A stretch of 41,679 nt of DNA from Pseudomonadota bacterium (GCA_022566895.1 JADFIA010000016.1:1-41679); one strand, 5' to 3'; shown: positions 24,967-33,407, counted from the first letter of the stretch. The notes: generated from the sequence alone by a model not told the origin. Program-made: numbers and translations.

Positions 24967-26865
24967 TCAACCCAAAGCAACCTGTTCATCTACGGCCCGG
25001 GCTGCGGCATCAATCGCCCCATCGATATAGGCATAGGCGGAAGCATCAGAGTTGGCGATCGAAATTCTGCCGATCTGCGCCCGCCCGGCAATGTGCGGGC
25101 CGCGCTCGCGGCCCCAATCGGGCGGGTCCGAAAGGTCGAAATATTCATAGGCGTAGCCGTGAGGCCAGCGATTGACCGTGATTGCGGCGATTTCCCGCTC
25201 GGCATCGAAGCCATTGCCGGCCAGCGCGCCGTCCATCTGCCGGAAGACATCCTCCTCGAAGTCGGCAAAGCTCAGTTCAAAGAGTTTGTGTCCACCGAGC
25301 CTGAATTGCTCGCGGGCGCTGAGGCCCTGTCCCGGTACGGCAGGGATGTAAGTTCCATGGATTACGATCGGCTGATCCGGCCCGGAGGAAAACTTGTAAT
25401 CCCCCATGCTCACAGGATAATCAAGCCTGAAGGAATGCATCAACGTTGCATTCGGAATATAGATGTTGTCGATGCCCGCGTCGGCGAAGGCCCGCCAGTT
25501 TCTAAGCGCGATATTGATGTAAACCAGTGGCGCCTTGGCCGCATAGGCGATGGCCTCTCTTTGCGCATCCGGCACCTCGGGGCAGATATGCGGAATGATG
25601 CTGTTGTAGCAGGCGAGGATGACGTGTTTGGCGCGCACCCGTCTGGCAGCGCCATCGACCACGTAGGTGACGTCGACTGTCTTGCCGTCCTTTGAATGGC
25701 GAACATCCACGGCCGTACTGTTCAACCGGATACGGACGGCTGAGCCCTCCTTGTCCAGCAGGCTGTAATTGACTCTGGAAGTTACCAAATCTTCCATTGT
25801 GCGGCCGGGAACGGCTTCGGGCAAGAGGCTGCGTACCAACGAACGGGCGACACCGGCATTGCCGTCAGGAAAATGGGATATGTAGGGTTCACCCGCGCCA
25901 TAGGCACCGATTTGCGCAGCGCTCAAGCCCCAATTCCCGGTTCCTGGCATACCGAGTCTGGCCCCTTCAAGCGTTGACATCGCGTCCCAACCGACACCCC
26001 AAATACTCTTTGATAATTTGTCTCTAAGGATTTCCGCGCCCTCGGCAGGAACGCCCGCATAGTCCTGCAGATAATCGAAATAGCTGGTCCGCCGCAGTGT
26101 CTCGATTTTTTCGGCATCCGACAGGCCCGCCAAAAGGTCTCTGTCGTCGGATAACAGCCGGATCAGCGCCGCACGGGTGGCTTCCTGCACCGGAAATTTG
26201 CCTATCACCTCATCAGCGCTTGTCCGGCTCGCCGCAAGAAAAGCGTCCTGAAAGGGGTCGGGCAGCAGCCGGTCAACCCCATAGGCCTCCTGGTTGAAAA
26301 AAATGCCTCGTTCCAGCTTCCAGCGGGCCAAAAATTCCTGATCAAAGTAAGATTGAAAGCGCTGGACTTCGATAGAGATATCTTTCAAAAGCTGCGCCGC
26401 AACCTTGGAGTAATGGGACGGGTCCTCGATGGTCATGCTGCCGCCATAGCCGATCAGTTTTTGTCCATCGACTTCGAATTCATTACGCTTTGCATGGCCG
26501 CCAAAGTCATCATGGTTATCAAGAATAAGTATTCTTGCGTTGGTTCCGGTTTGGGCTCGGTAGAACCACGCTGCGGACAGACCCGAAACCCCGCCGCCGA
26601 CGACAATCAGATCGTAGGTGGCGTCGGTTTGCTTGGCTGGCCGCGGCCACTTCTTGCCCTCGCGGGCGACGCCGTGAGCCACTTCGAACGAGCCAACATG
26701 ACTGCCCCTCATGCCCATAAGCCGGGGCGGGTAATAATCTTCCTTGCCGACTTTTGCGCCCATTCGGGCGGCCGCTTCGAGTGGTGACAGAAGGGTTCCT
26801 GCGGCCATCCCGAGGGCAACACCGCCCAGGAAATCACGGCGGGATATATCGCGGCGAGGTGTCAT
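24967..26865 (-). CDS. Tat-exported FAD-dependent amine oxidase
   Basis: A 632-aa flavoprotein with a twin-arginine signal (SRRDFLGG at 8-15, a hydrophobic run, Ala-rich cleavage region), so it folds in the cytoplasm and acts in the periplasm. The FAD motif is VVGGGVSGLSAAW (from about residue 88), with LDNHDDFGGHAKRNEF downstream. It belongs to the flavin amine oxidase/NAD(P)-binding Rossmann group and could oxidise an amine before uptake. ATG 26865 is chosen because the Tat signal begins there and GAAAG lies 7 bases upstream. The TGTGATCACA operator is 36 bases before the start. It converges on the GcvT gene, so the amine genes meet tail to tail here. Confidence 0.87.
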   Translation of the reverse strand: MTPRRDISRRDFLGGVALGMAAGTLLSPLEAAARMGAKVGKEDYYPPRLMGMRGSHVGSFEVAHGVAREGKKWPRPAKQTDATYDLIVVGGGVSGLSAAWFYRAQTGTNARILILDNHDDFGGHAKRNEFEVDGQKLIGYGGSMTIEDPSHYSKVAAQLLKDISIEVQRFQSYFDQEFLARWKLERGIFFNQEAYGVDRLLPDPFQDAFLAASRTSADEVIGKFPVQEATRAALIRLLSDDRDLLAGLSDAEKIETLRRTSYFDYLQDYAGVPAEGAEILRDKLSKSIWGVGWDAMSTLEGARLGMPGTGNWGLSAAQIGAYGAGEPYISHFPDGNAGVARSLVRSLLPEAVPGRTMEDLVTSRVNYSLLDKEGSAVRIRLNSTAVDVRHSKDGKTVDVTYVVDGAARRVRAKHVILACYNSIIPHICPEVPDAQREAIAYAAKAPLVYINIALRNWRAFADAGIDNIYIPNATLMHSFRLDYPVSMGDYKFSSGPDQPIVIHGTYIPAVPGQGLSAREQFRLGGHKLFELSFADFEEDVFRQMDGALAGNGFDAEREIAAITVNRWPHGYAYEYFDLSDPPDWGRERGPHIAGRAQIGRISIANSDASAYAYIDGAIDAAARAVDEQVALG

Positions 26866-26901
26866 AATCGAACTTTCAAAGATCAATAAAATAGGCCAAT
26901 A

Positions 26902-26911
26902 TGTGATCACA
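26902..26911. promoter_or_regulatory. TGTGATCACA operator, site 7
   Basis: A perfect palindrome 36 bases upstream of the Tat amine oxidase start on the minus strand. It is the most distant copy in the window, about 19.5 kb from the GntR gene. Confidence 0.72.
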
Positions 26912-26991
26912 AACTCTATCTCGGGAAGAGGGCAAAGGGTAGGCCTATCTGCACGCTACATACATTCCGCAACCGGGCGATGATAACGTGG

Positions 26992-27042
26992 CCAATCGGA
27001 GCCGATGACAAACGGACCGATGCCCTCGTCGGCTTGGATTGG
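26992..27042. repeat. Two-step inverted repeat (possible structured RNA or terminator)
   Basis: CCAATC (26992-26997) pairs with GATTGG (27037-27042), and AGCCGA (27000-27005) pairs with TCGGCT (27029-27034), separated by 2-base internal loops and a 23-base apical loop. On the plus strand a run of A follows, not T, so it is not a standard plus-strand terminator. The pairing is perfect in both steps. Confidence 0.45.
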
Positions 27043-27089
27043 GAATCTCTAAAAAAAGAATTGAAAGGAGCCTTGGGCTAACCGCGCGT

Positions 27090-27113
27090 GTCCGCTTTGG
27101 GTCAAAAGCGGAC
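27090..27113. repeat. Intergenic palindromic repeat, copy 3
   Basis: The best-preserved copy: GTCCGCTTT and AAAGCGGAC arms around GGGTCA. It shows that the repeat unit is a 9-bp perfect palindrome with a 6-base centre. Confidence 0.65.
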
Positions 27114-27350
27114 TCTTTCGGAGCCCCATCCAAGCACTCCAATGCCATTTAATGTTGGGGGCGGATTTGGGGACGAAGCATACAAGTAATGTAGAAAGAT
27201 CCGTATTTACAAACAGTTAGCTCTAATAAGTGGCGGTCACTCCCTCCGCCAACCAGTCCGCTGCGAACCAGCGTCCCTGGGTCGTATCTGAACTTCTTTA
27301 AACCTTTCAAAGACTTACAGCGTGCTAGGGGCAGTATTCGGCCGCTTTCG

Positions 27351-27418
27351 AGGGACCGGAGACGCCTATTCCTGGCCATTTCTCCTAAGTGTCTCCGTTC
27401 ACTTCTGTTCCGGTCCCT
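27351..27418. repeat. Long-loop inverted repeat
   Basis: AGGGACCGGA (27351-27360) and TCCGGTCCCT (27409-27418) are perfect 10-base arms 48 bases apart. An overlapping alternative pair, CGGAGAC (27357-27363) with GTCTCCG (27391-27397), would compete with it, as in a switching RNA. No T tract follows. Confidence 0.45.
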
Positions 27419-27511
27419 TTGCGGGGCGGCTGGGTATGTCAATTATCGGGGTCAAACCCTTAGACGCATAATATGGCACATTGCGATGCCGCGCGGGGGG
27501 CCGTCCACACC

Positions 27512-27530
27512 TGACCCAAAGCGGACTCTT
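27512..27530. repeat. Intergenic palindromic repeat, copy 4 (half)
   Basis: TGACCCAAAGCGGACTCTT is the right half of the repeat seen at 49-82. The left arm is missing. It lies just downstream of the AttH-like gene's stop. Confidence 0.5.
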
Positions 27531-27550
27531 CGATTGCCACGGCTGCTCCG

Positions 27551-28681
27551 TTATTGTGCGTAGCCAGTCAGCTCGACGTAGCCGCGGCCATGCAACGGTA
27601 CACCGCGACGCTGTCCGGCCACATCCACGGCCCCCTCCCAGTAACGCGGCCGCGTATTGAGTTCCTGATCCTTGACCACCGGTTGGATGGTCAGCTCCAG
27701 GTCTCGAGCCGGCCATGTCAGCCGCCATCCGGAGGGGTAGCGCCCACCCAAGGGACTGTCCCAATAGTCAAGTGTCTCGATCGCCAAATCGCCAGCCCCG
27801 ATGGTGGTCGTCTCACCGTCGGGTTCGATCCAGGTGCCGGCGCTGAAGGCGTGCCGACTGCCATCCAACTTGCGAAGGTTATAGAACATCAGGTCACTGC
27901 CGTCGGACAGGTGCAAAGCGTACCAGTCCCAACCCTGCTGATCGGATGCCAGAGCACTGGTGCCCCATTCGTGATCGAGCCAGGCCAAGCCTTGCACCGC
28001 GTACGACCGGCCCTCGATTTCGAGAGCTCCGCTGCTTTCCAGACGAGGAAGGGAATAGTAATAGGTGGCATTACCGGGTTCGGCCGACTTACGGCTCAGG
28101 CCCCGTTCACCATGAAACGCTGGGGGTTTGACAGCGGAGAGTTCCAAGGTGAGCCGAAGAGCGCCGTCCTTGGCATGCAAACGCCAGCCCTCGCCCGAGC
28201 GCTCCAGAAACCAATCCTCCAGCCACACACGGACCGGGTTGCCGGTGGCACCCGCCAGCCGCCCATCTCCCCGCGAATAACGATGGGCGAATTGAAAGGC
28301 GTCGTTGGCCACGTCGGTGATGGCAAAATGAGCGGCAAAGGCCAGCCGGGTTTTCCACGCCGATTGCGGCTCTCGAACTGCTTCGCTCGTTTCTGGTGCC
28401 AAGGCCAAACGGAAGAAGGTCAGCTCGAAGCCGAACCGCCGTCCAGCCGGGCCATCCAAATTGCCGGTGACGTACCACCACTCAAGGCGATAGCCTGGAT
28501 GAGGACCATGGTCGGCCGGGAAGCGGAAAGGGCGCACGGTCTCGGCCCGGCGATAGCCCTGTTCTTCGACGTCCTGCAGGATATCGAGCCGCCCGGACCG
28601 CATGGTTGGGTCGGCGTGAGCCGAGATGACTAAACTTGCCAGAGCTGCGGCCAAGATTCTCTGCCAGTATTTGGCTTGCAT
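27551..28681 (-). CDS. AttH-like lipocalin-fold protein (carotenoid 1,2-hydratase-like)
   Basis: A 376-aa secreted protein. A signal peptide (about 1-24, cut near SAHA-DP) precedes a double lipocalin-like domain. Typical features are GYRLEWWYVTGNL, LTFFRLAL, FAAHFAITD and LAWLDHEWG-x-SAL, matching the AttH/CrtC-like family. ATG 28681 has AAGGG 6 bases upstream; a GTG at 28702 would overlap the permease stop. It is the last gene of an ABC operon (ATPase, FtsX permease, this). The AttH component of AttEFGH systems has the same arrangement. It may carry or present a hydrophobic molecule in the periplasm; the cargo is unknown. Confidence 0.88.
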   Translation of the reverse strand: MQAKYWQRILAAALASLVISAHADPTMRSGRLDILQDVEEQGYRRAETVRPFRFPADHGPHPGYRLEWWYVTGNLDGPAGRRFGFELTFFRLALAPETSEAVREPQSAWKTRLAFAAHFAITDVANDAFQFAHRYSRGDGRLAGATGNPVRVWLEDWFLERSGEGWRLHAKDGALRLTLELSAVKPPAFHGERGLSRKSAEPGNATYYYSLPRLESSGALEIEGRSYAVQGLAWLDHEWGTSALASDQQGWDWYALHLSDGSDLMFYNLRKLDGSRHAFSAGTWIEPDGETTTIGAGDLAIETLDYWDSPLGGRYPSGWRLTWPARDLELTIQPVVKDQELNTRPRYWEGAVDVAGQRRGVPLHGRGYVELTGYAQ

Positions 28682-28691
28682 GGGCAGCCCT

Positions 28692-31232
28692 TTATTCCTC
28701 ACGTAAGGTCGCTGCAGGCGCCCATCTCGTGACCCGCCAGGCGGGATAGAGTGAGGCCAACAGCGCTGTAAGTATCGCGATGGCCAGTGCGGCGACCAGG
28801 GCGTCGCCGGGCACGGTCATATCGATTTGCCAACCGAAGGCGCGGCGATTGATGACATGGATCAGGAGCCAGCCGCTGAGCATCCCCACGGGTAGGGCCA
28901 GTAGGCCCGCCAGCAAACCCATCGTCCCGCATTGAATGGCGACCAAACTTGCGACTTGGAGGCGGGTCATGCCGAGGGCACGCAAGATGGCGAGCTCCTT
29001 GCCCCGCTCCAGCGAGAGCGCCAGCACTGCACCCAGCACGCCCACGAAGGCCACGATCATGGCCAGCCAATAGAGCACGTCGGTAATCACAAACGTGCGG
29101 TCAAAGATCCTGAGCGACCACTCCCGTATCTCTTGATTTGAGCTAACCAAAAGCGCCTGATGGCCGGCGGCCGTGCGGGTCAGGGCATCGATGACGGTGC
29201 CGTTGTCGGCGTCGGGCTCGAGATATATGCCTAGCGACGTGATGGCCTGATCTTGCCAATGCTTAATATACGCCGCCCGACTGAGGGTCACCACGCCCTG
29301 GCCCGAGTCGTAATCGCGGTAGATGGCAAGCACCGTAAAATCGCGTTCCCCTTGGATCGTCGGCAGGGTCAACGAATCGCCGCGGCTCAGGCCATGTCGG
29401 TAGGCGTAGGGATCCGAGATGAGCACGCCTTCGCCTGCATCGAAGGCTGGCCAAATGGTCCCTGGGTCGCCGCCCAGGAATTCAAAGCCAGCATAACTCT
29501 CCGGCGCCATCCGAACGGCCTGCAATTGTGTGCGGCCGCTGACGGTCTCGATCCACACTCGCCGTGAGGCGCTGTAATGACTCACTCCCTGTACCCGCAC
29601 CAGTCGCTTCACGAGAGCGGGATCGATCCGGCGCTCCACCCGGCTTCCGCCTGGGCCCGGTGCGGTTACGTAGATGTCGGAGCGCAGCGCATTGCCAAGC
29701 CAATCCTCCACGCCGTCCCTAAAACTGCCAACCATTACACTCATGCCGACGATCTCCGCCACGGCGATGGTCAAAGCGGCGATGGCCACACCGGTGCGGC
29801 TCAAGGAGCGCGAAATACCTCGCACCGCCAGGCGCCCTGGCAGCCCGGCCATAATGCCGGCGGACATCGACAACACCGGGATCGCAATTTTGACGATCAG
29901 GGGGACGAGCAACGCCGCGCCCACAATTGTGAGGAAGAGTGCGACAAAACCGGCCACCAAGCTCACCTTCGAAATAACGAGGATCACCACGGCGGACAGC
30001 ACCATGAAAGCGGCCGTCAAGGCTATCCACGGCAACAAACTATGGGCGCGTTCTTCGACCACCGAGCGGGCCAAGGACAGGCGGGGCGCATAAGAAGCTG
30101 CTTCCATGGCGGGGACGCTGACGGCAATCAGGGTGGCCAGGAGACCGGCTGCAATACCCTTGAATATCGAGAATTGGCTCAAGGAAACCTCGGTGACCCT
30201 GACCACGAAGTAGTGGTCGTTGAGACTGCGCGAGACCAAGACAACGAGCTGCTCCCCTAGCAAAACGCCCAACAGCACGCCCAGAAAGGTACCTACCGCC
30301 GCCACCAACAGTCCCTCGGTCAAGAGCGCAGCGATGAGCTGACCGCGGGTGACCCCAAGGGCGCGCAACACTCCAATCATGGGGCGTCGCTGCAGCACCA
30401 TGAAGCTCATGCTGTTGTAGATGAGAAAGATTCCGACCAGCAACGCAAGGAGACTCATGGCAGTGAGGCTGGTATTAAAGCCCGCGCTCATCTCGAGGGT
30501 GGCGCGATTGCGACCTGCGGCGTCCACCAGCCGTGCATCCGCCGGCAGCAGTTCTGCCAGGGCCGTGACCGAGGTTTCGTCTTGCAGTTCTCCAGAGAGC
30601 CGCACGTCAATGCGCGACAGTCGACCTACCAGACCCAACCACTCTTGGGCCACAGCGATATCGGCAATGAGCACGCGATCGAGTCCGCGATTGGTCGTTT
30701 CGCCATCCATGAGATGGACCACTACGGCGTGGTGCGCATGGCCTGCAACCTCGACAGCGAACCCGTCGCCGGGCTTGAGCTTTAGCTTGCGGGCGGTCCG
30801 ATCCACCATCAGCACACCCCCGGACTCGATGAGCAGCCCTAATGCGCTGCCGCCAACGTCCAATCCATTACCGGTCGCCCGGTAGTCGCGAAAGCTGCCC
30901 TCGGCGAAGATGTCGATCCCTAGAAGCTGAAACACCTCACCGCCTACGGTGACGTAGCCTTCCACAATCGGGGCGATGGAGCGGATACCCTTAAGGCGCA
31001 GGTCGATATAGAGTTCCTCGTCCAGGCCAGTCGGTCCGCCTACGATTTGATGGGTAGTCATACCTGTGACAGCTGCAAGTGATGCATTGAAGGCGCGTCG
31101 CGCGCTTTCATTGGCGAGGTCCACGGCGACGATGACGGCAACGCCAACGGCCATGCCGATGACAGCGAATCCCAGTTGACCGGGACGGCGTAAGAGGTAG
31201 CTGGCTAACGCCTGAAAGACGGTACGCATCAC
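28692..31232 (-). CDS. ABC transporter permease with two FtsX modules
   Basis: An 846-aa FtsX/MacB-type permease. It has an N-terminal anchor helix (about 17-37), a large periplasmic domain, a first FtsX helix bundle at about 255-390, a pair of central helices (about 400-480), a second periplasmic domain and a second FtsX bundle at about 725-835. The layout resembles YbbP-like mechanotransmission exporters. It probably extracts or moves lipophilic cargo across the envelope without a classical transport channel. It overlaps the ATPase gene by 4 bases (ATGA) and is followed by the AttH-like gene. In AttEFGH naming, AttF and AttG would be fused here. Confidence 0.87.
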   Translation of the reverse strand: MMRTVFQALASYLLRRPGQLGFAVIGMAVGVAVIVAVDLANESARRAFNASLAAVTGMTTHQIVGGPTGLDEELYIDLRLKGIRSIAPIVEGYVTVGGEVFQLLGIDIFAEGSFRDYRATGNGLDVGGSALGLLIESGGVLMVDRTARKLKLKPGDGFAVEVAGHAHHAVVVHLMDGETTNRGLDRVLIADIAVAQEWLGLVGRLSRIDVRLSGELQDETSVTALAELLPADARLVDAAGRNRATLEMSAGFNTSLTAMSLLALLVGIFLIYNSMSFMVLQRRPMIGVLRALGVTRGQLIAALLTEGLLVAAVGTFLGVLLGVLLGEQLVVLVSRSLNDHYFVVRVTEVSLSQFSIFKGIAAGLLATLIAVSVPAMEAASYAPRLSLARSVVEERAHSLLPWIALTAAFMVLSAVVILVISKVSLVAGFVALFLTIVGAALLVPLIVKIAIPVLSMSAGIMAGLPGRLAVRGISRSLSRTGVAIAALTIAVAEIVGMSVMVGSFRDGVEDWLGNALRSDIYVTAPGPGGSRVERRIDPALVKRLVRVQGVSHYSASRRVWIETVSGRTQLQAVRMAPESYAGFEFLGGDPGTIWPAFDAGEGVLISDPYAYRHGLSRGDSLTLPTIQGERDFTVLAIYRDYDSGQGVVTLSRAAYIKHWQDQAITSLGIYLEPDADNGTVIDALTRTAAGHQALLVSSNQEIREWSLRIFDRTFVITDVLYWLAMIVAFVGVLGAVLALSLERGKELAILRALGMTRLQVASLVAIQCGTMGLLAGLLALPVGMLSGWLLIHVINRRAFGWQIDMTVPGDALVAALAIAILTALLASLYPAWRVTRWAPAATLREE

Positions 31233-31936
31233 TCGAGGTTATCGGTGTAGGCAATCAGCTTGCCATTGGCAAGCTCCAGAACGCGATCGCAGCGGCGGGC
31301 CGCAGCGACGCTGTGTGTTGCTAGTAAAACAGTTCCGCCGGTGGGACGGACTAGAGTATCCAGTAGCTGCCAGAAATCATTAGCAGTGGCTTCGTCCAGG
31401 TTGCCCGTAGGTTCGTCGGCGAGAACCACGGCGGGCCGATGCACGAGGGCGCGGGCAATGGCCACCCGCTGCTGTTCCCCCCCGGAGAGGGTATCCGGGT
31501 AGCTACTCTGGCGGTCGTTGAGGCCCACCGCCTCAAGCAAGGCACTGCAACGCGCCGCCGTGTCTTCTGCCTCCACCTTGTTAAGCTCTAACACCAGGCG
31601 GAGGTTTTCGCCAACGGTGAGCGTGGGAATGAGATTGAAGAACTGGTATATGAAGCCGATGTGCCGGCGCCGGAACAGGGTGCGGTCGCGCTCGGTCATC
31701 GTGGTCACGGACCATCCATCGATCTCCACCTCGCCACTGTCAGGCATGTCGATGCCACTTATTAGATTAAGCAGGGTGGATTTGCCGGAGCCGCTGCGGC
31801 CGAGCAAGGCCACACTCTCGCCGCGCAGGATCTCTGCATTGACCTCACGCAACACCGGATGTTGCTTGCCCCCTTCCAGGTAGCTCTTGGAGAGGTTGCG
31901 GATGCGGATGGACACGGATGAAGTGGTCGAGATCAT
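31229..31936 (-). CDS. ABC transporter ATP-binding protein (LolD/AttE-like)
   Basis: A 235-aa ATPase with Walker A GRSGSGKST (46-54), the Q-loop in FIYQFFNLIP, signature LSGGEQQR (150-157), Walker B VVLADEPT (170-177) and the switch His in LLATHS. This is the MacB/LolD-type subgroup that drives FtsX-fold permeases. The ATG start is used, and the stop overlaps the permease start by 4 bases. It is the first gene of the operon; the upstream 207 bases contain no clear operator. Confidence 0.92.
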   Translation of the reverse strand: MISTTSSVSIRIRNLSKSYLEGGKQHPVLREVNAEILRGESVALLGRSGSGKSTLLNLISGIDMPDSGEVEIDGWSVTTMTERDRTLFRRRHIGFIYQFFNLIPTLTVGENLRLVLELNKVEAEDTAARCSALLEAVGLNDRQSSYPDTLSGGEQQRVAIARALVHRPAVVLADEPTGNLDEATANDFWQLLDTLVRPTGGTVLLATHSVAAARRCDRVLELANGKLIAYTDNLE

Positions 31937-32107
31937 TGAGCGTGGACTCCAGTAAGCCCAATTTGTGGCCTGTCGGCGGAAGGAGTGTATTATGGCTGAT
32001 CACCACCGTCGAGGCGAAAGCATATGGGCCTCGGCCAAGCCTGGGACACTTCGTGCTGAGGAAATACCCGCGCGTGCAAAGAATCCGCCGTTAGCGACAA
32101 GCGGAGT

Positions 32108-32124
32108 CCCAAAAGCGGACTCTT
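32108..32124. repeat. Intergenic palindromic repeat, copy 5 (half)
   Basis: CCCAAAAGCGGACTCTT resembles the right half of the dispersed repeat. A partial AAGCGGAGTC lies just before it. It sits 20 bases beyond the stop of the ParB-like gene. Confidence 0.4.
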
Positions 32125-32143
32125 TCTTCATTGGTCAAATGCC

Positions 32144-32392
32144 TTAATGTTGCCGCGCTCTGACGATGTACGCCTGAATGGTCTCCTCTCCGAGTGCCTT
32201 ACTGGCCTCTAGGCGGTGAACGCCCTTGACCAGAACGTAGCGGCCCTTACCTCGGCGCACCTGGATCGGTCTTTCCTCGGCCCCTGCCATGATTTTCTCG
32301 GCAACCGCCTCGACCTCTTGAAGATCGAGTTGCTTGCGGAGTCCGGTCGGCACGTAAATTTCCTCAATTCTCACAACAACGGCGGTTAGCAA
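32144..32392 (-). CDS. Small ParB-like N-terminal domain protein
   Basis: An 82-aa protein consisting of a ParB/sulfiredoxin-like domain: IYVPTGLRKQLD, then AEKIMAGAEERPIQVRRG, then the GVHRLEASKALG box typical of the ParB nucleotide-binding fold. There is no helix-turn-helix or partner ParA, so plasmid or chromosome partitioning is unlikely. Comparable short proteins may act as nucleotide-binding switches or nucleases. The start is TTG 32392, because AAAGGAG stands 6 bases upstream; the frame is open further but without a ribosome site. Confidence 0.75.
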   Translation of the reverse strand: MLTAVVVRIEEIYVPTGLRKQLDLQEVEAVAEKIMAGAEERPIQVRRGKGRYVLVKGVHRLEASKALGEETIQAYIVRARQH

Positions 32393-32762
32393 AAGAGTCT
32401 CCTTTCCCAGCACCAATGACCCAGGCACAATGTTCCTAGCCCATATTTTGTCTAGAACAAAAACCATTCAGGCGTCTGGCACAACCCGTGATTCCTGCAT
32501 TCGGTATCACGAGCTTCTGTTTTTGGCACCCTAAAGAGTGCGCTCTTAACCATATGCGGACATTGGGCCAAGCCATTAGTCGCACTTAAAATTATCGTCG
32601 TGATGAGCGCAAAACCAGGTTGGCTGGGAAGCCGCCCGCCTTCGAGGCGATGACCTGGGAGGTAGTGAGCCATGGCTGAGCCACTGCAGTCCGGAGGGGG
32701 ATCTTTCCCGGAGGCGGGTTCGCAAAAGACAGCGCCCCCACCATATGCCTGAGGATCCTTGG
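32393..32762. other. Gene-free spacer
   Basis: This 370-base stretch lies between the ParB-like and membrane-anchored hypothetical genes, both on the minus strand. It contains a 10-base palindrome AGCCATGGCT but no convincing gene or terminator. It may hold the promoter of the ParB-like gene. Confidence 0.45.
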
Positions 32763-33203
32763 CTATGCGGAAGACGCAGATCCTGAGATGGCCTCCGCAA
32801 TGGCCATGGCGTGTGGCCGGTTGTTTTTCGAGAATGCGCGGTGAAACTTGGCTACAAAGGGTTTTTCGGCGTCCCTGATCTTGATATGGGTAAACAAGCC
32901 ACCAGTCGAAGTCTTAACGCCCATGTCCCGGAGTGCCGCCAGCCCATATTCGGTCATCTCCTTGACCTCGGCGTTCATCTTGATGCGAAGCACGATGAGC
33001 CGACTGTCCGTCAAGCCGACGAGATAGTTCCTGGTCAAAAAGAAAATGGCGATGATGCCGGGTAGAATGGCAAGTAACAACAACAGGAGGATAAGCACAA
33101 TATTGGGTTGTTTGACTCCGAATGCCCAGTTTCTTAGCTCTTCACTGGGATTTAAATAGGGTTCAAATGCGGCTTGAATTTTTTGATCGTCAAGTTTGGC
33201 CAA
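32763..33203 (-). CDS. Membrane-anchored hypothetical protein with a PH-like domain
   Basis: A 146-aa protein. A strongly hydrophobic segment at about 34-60 (LLLLLLAILPG and neighbours) follows a short N-terminal part (PYLNPSEELRNWAFGVKQ). After it comes a compact beta-rich domain (LVGLTDSRLIVLRI-x-MNAEVKE) that resembles bacterial PH-like domains. The start is ATG 33203, where AGGGGGC lies just upstream. It is probably an inner-membrane protein with a cytoplasmic domain. The function is unknown. Confidence 0.7.
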   Translation of the reverse strand: MAKLDDQKIQAAFEPYLNPSEELRNWAFGVKQPNIVLILLLLLLAILPGIIAIFFLTRNYLVGLTDSRLIVLRIKMNAEVKEMTEYGLAALRDMGVKTSTGGLFTHIKIRDAEKPFVAKFHRAFSKNNRPHAMAIAEAISGSASSA

Positions 33204-33407
33204 TGCCCCCTCCTATTACTGCAGCCCAATTCGTGATGCTAGCGAATCGCAAATGGCGGAACAAGCCGCATCGATACTGCCGCTCCGACGGCCGGCGTCC
33301 TTTGTCAGTCAGTCATTTTCCCTTGGCGAAACGTACTAGGGCTTGACGGTTTAGCGGCTCTGGGGCAAGAGCACACATTGGATGGGGTCTGTGTGGAGAT
33401 TGATCGA

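Larger units (their letters stand above)
26912..27550. other. Gene-free spacer with inverted repeats
   Basis: About 640 bases separate the amine supercluster from the Att-like operon. I see no convincing gene; a 97-codon minus-strand frame at 27149-27442 has no ribosome site and no family features. The stretch holds a hairpin at 26992-27042, two copies of the dispersed palindrome (27090-27113, 27512-27530) and a long-loop inverted repeat at 27351-27418. It may be a dead zone left by rearrangement or may encode a structured RNA. Confidence 0.5.

Noticed and set aside
4008-26911. TGTGATCACA as CRP/FNR-type sites
   Set aside because: CRP sites have TGTGA and TCACA separated by 6 bases. Here the two halves abut with no spacer, and the copies cluster around a GntR gene.
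27149-27442. 97-codon minus-strand frame in the spacer
   Set aside because: No ribosome site or family features, and it runs through the inverted repeat at 27351-27418.
27554-28633. 359-codon plus-strand frame
   Set aside because: It is antisense to the AttH-like gene, which has a signal peptide and family motifs; the frame is a by-product of GC-rich codon use.
29577-30260. 227-codon plus-strand frame
   Set aside because: It is antisense to the FtsX permease; the His/Gly/Asp-rich composition is typical of a shadow frame.
33229-33247. ATTCG/CGAAT inverted repeat between hypothetical and phosphoribosyltransferase genes
   Set aside because: Five-base arms are expected by chance in this length; no second copy was seen.
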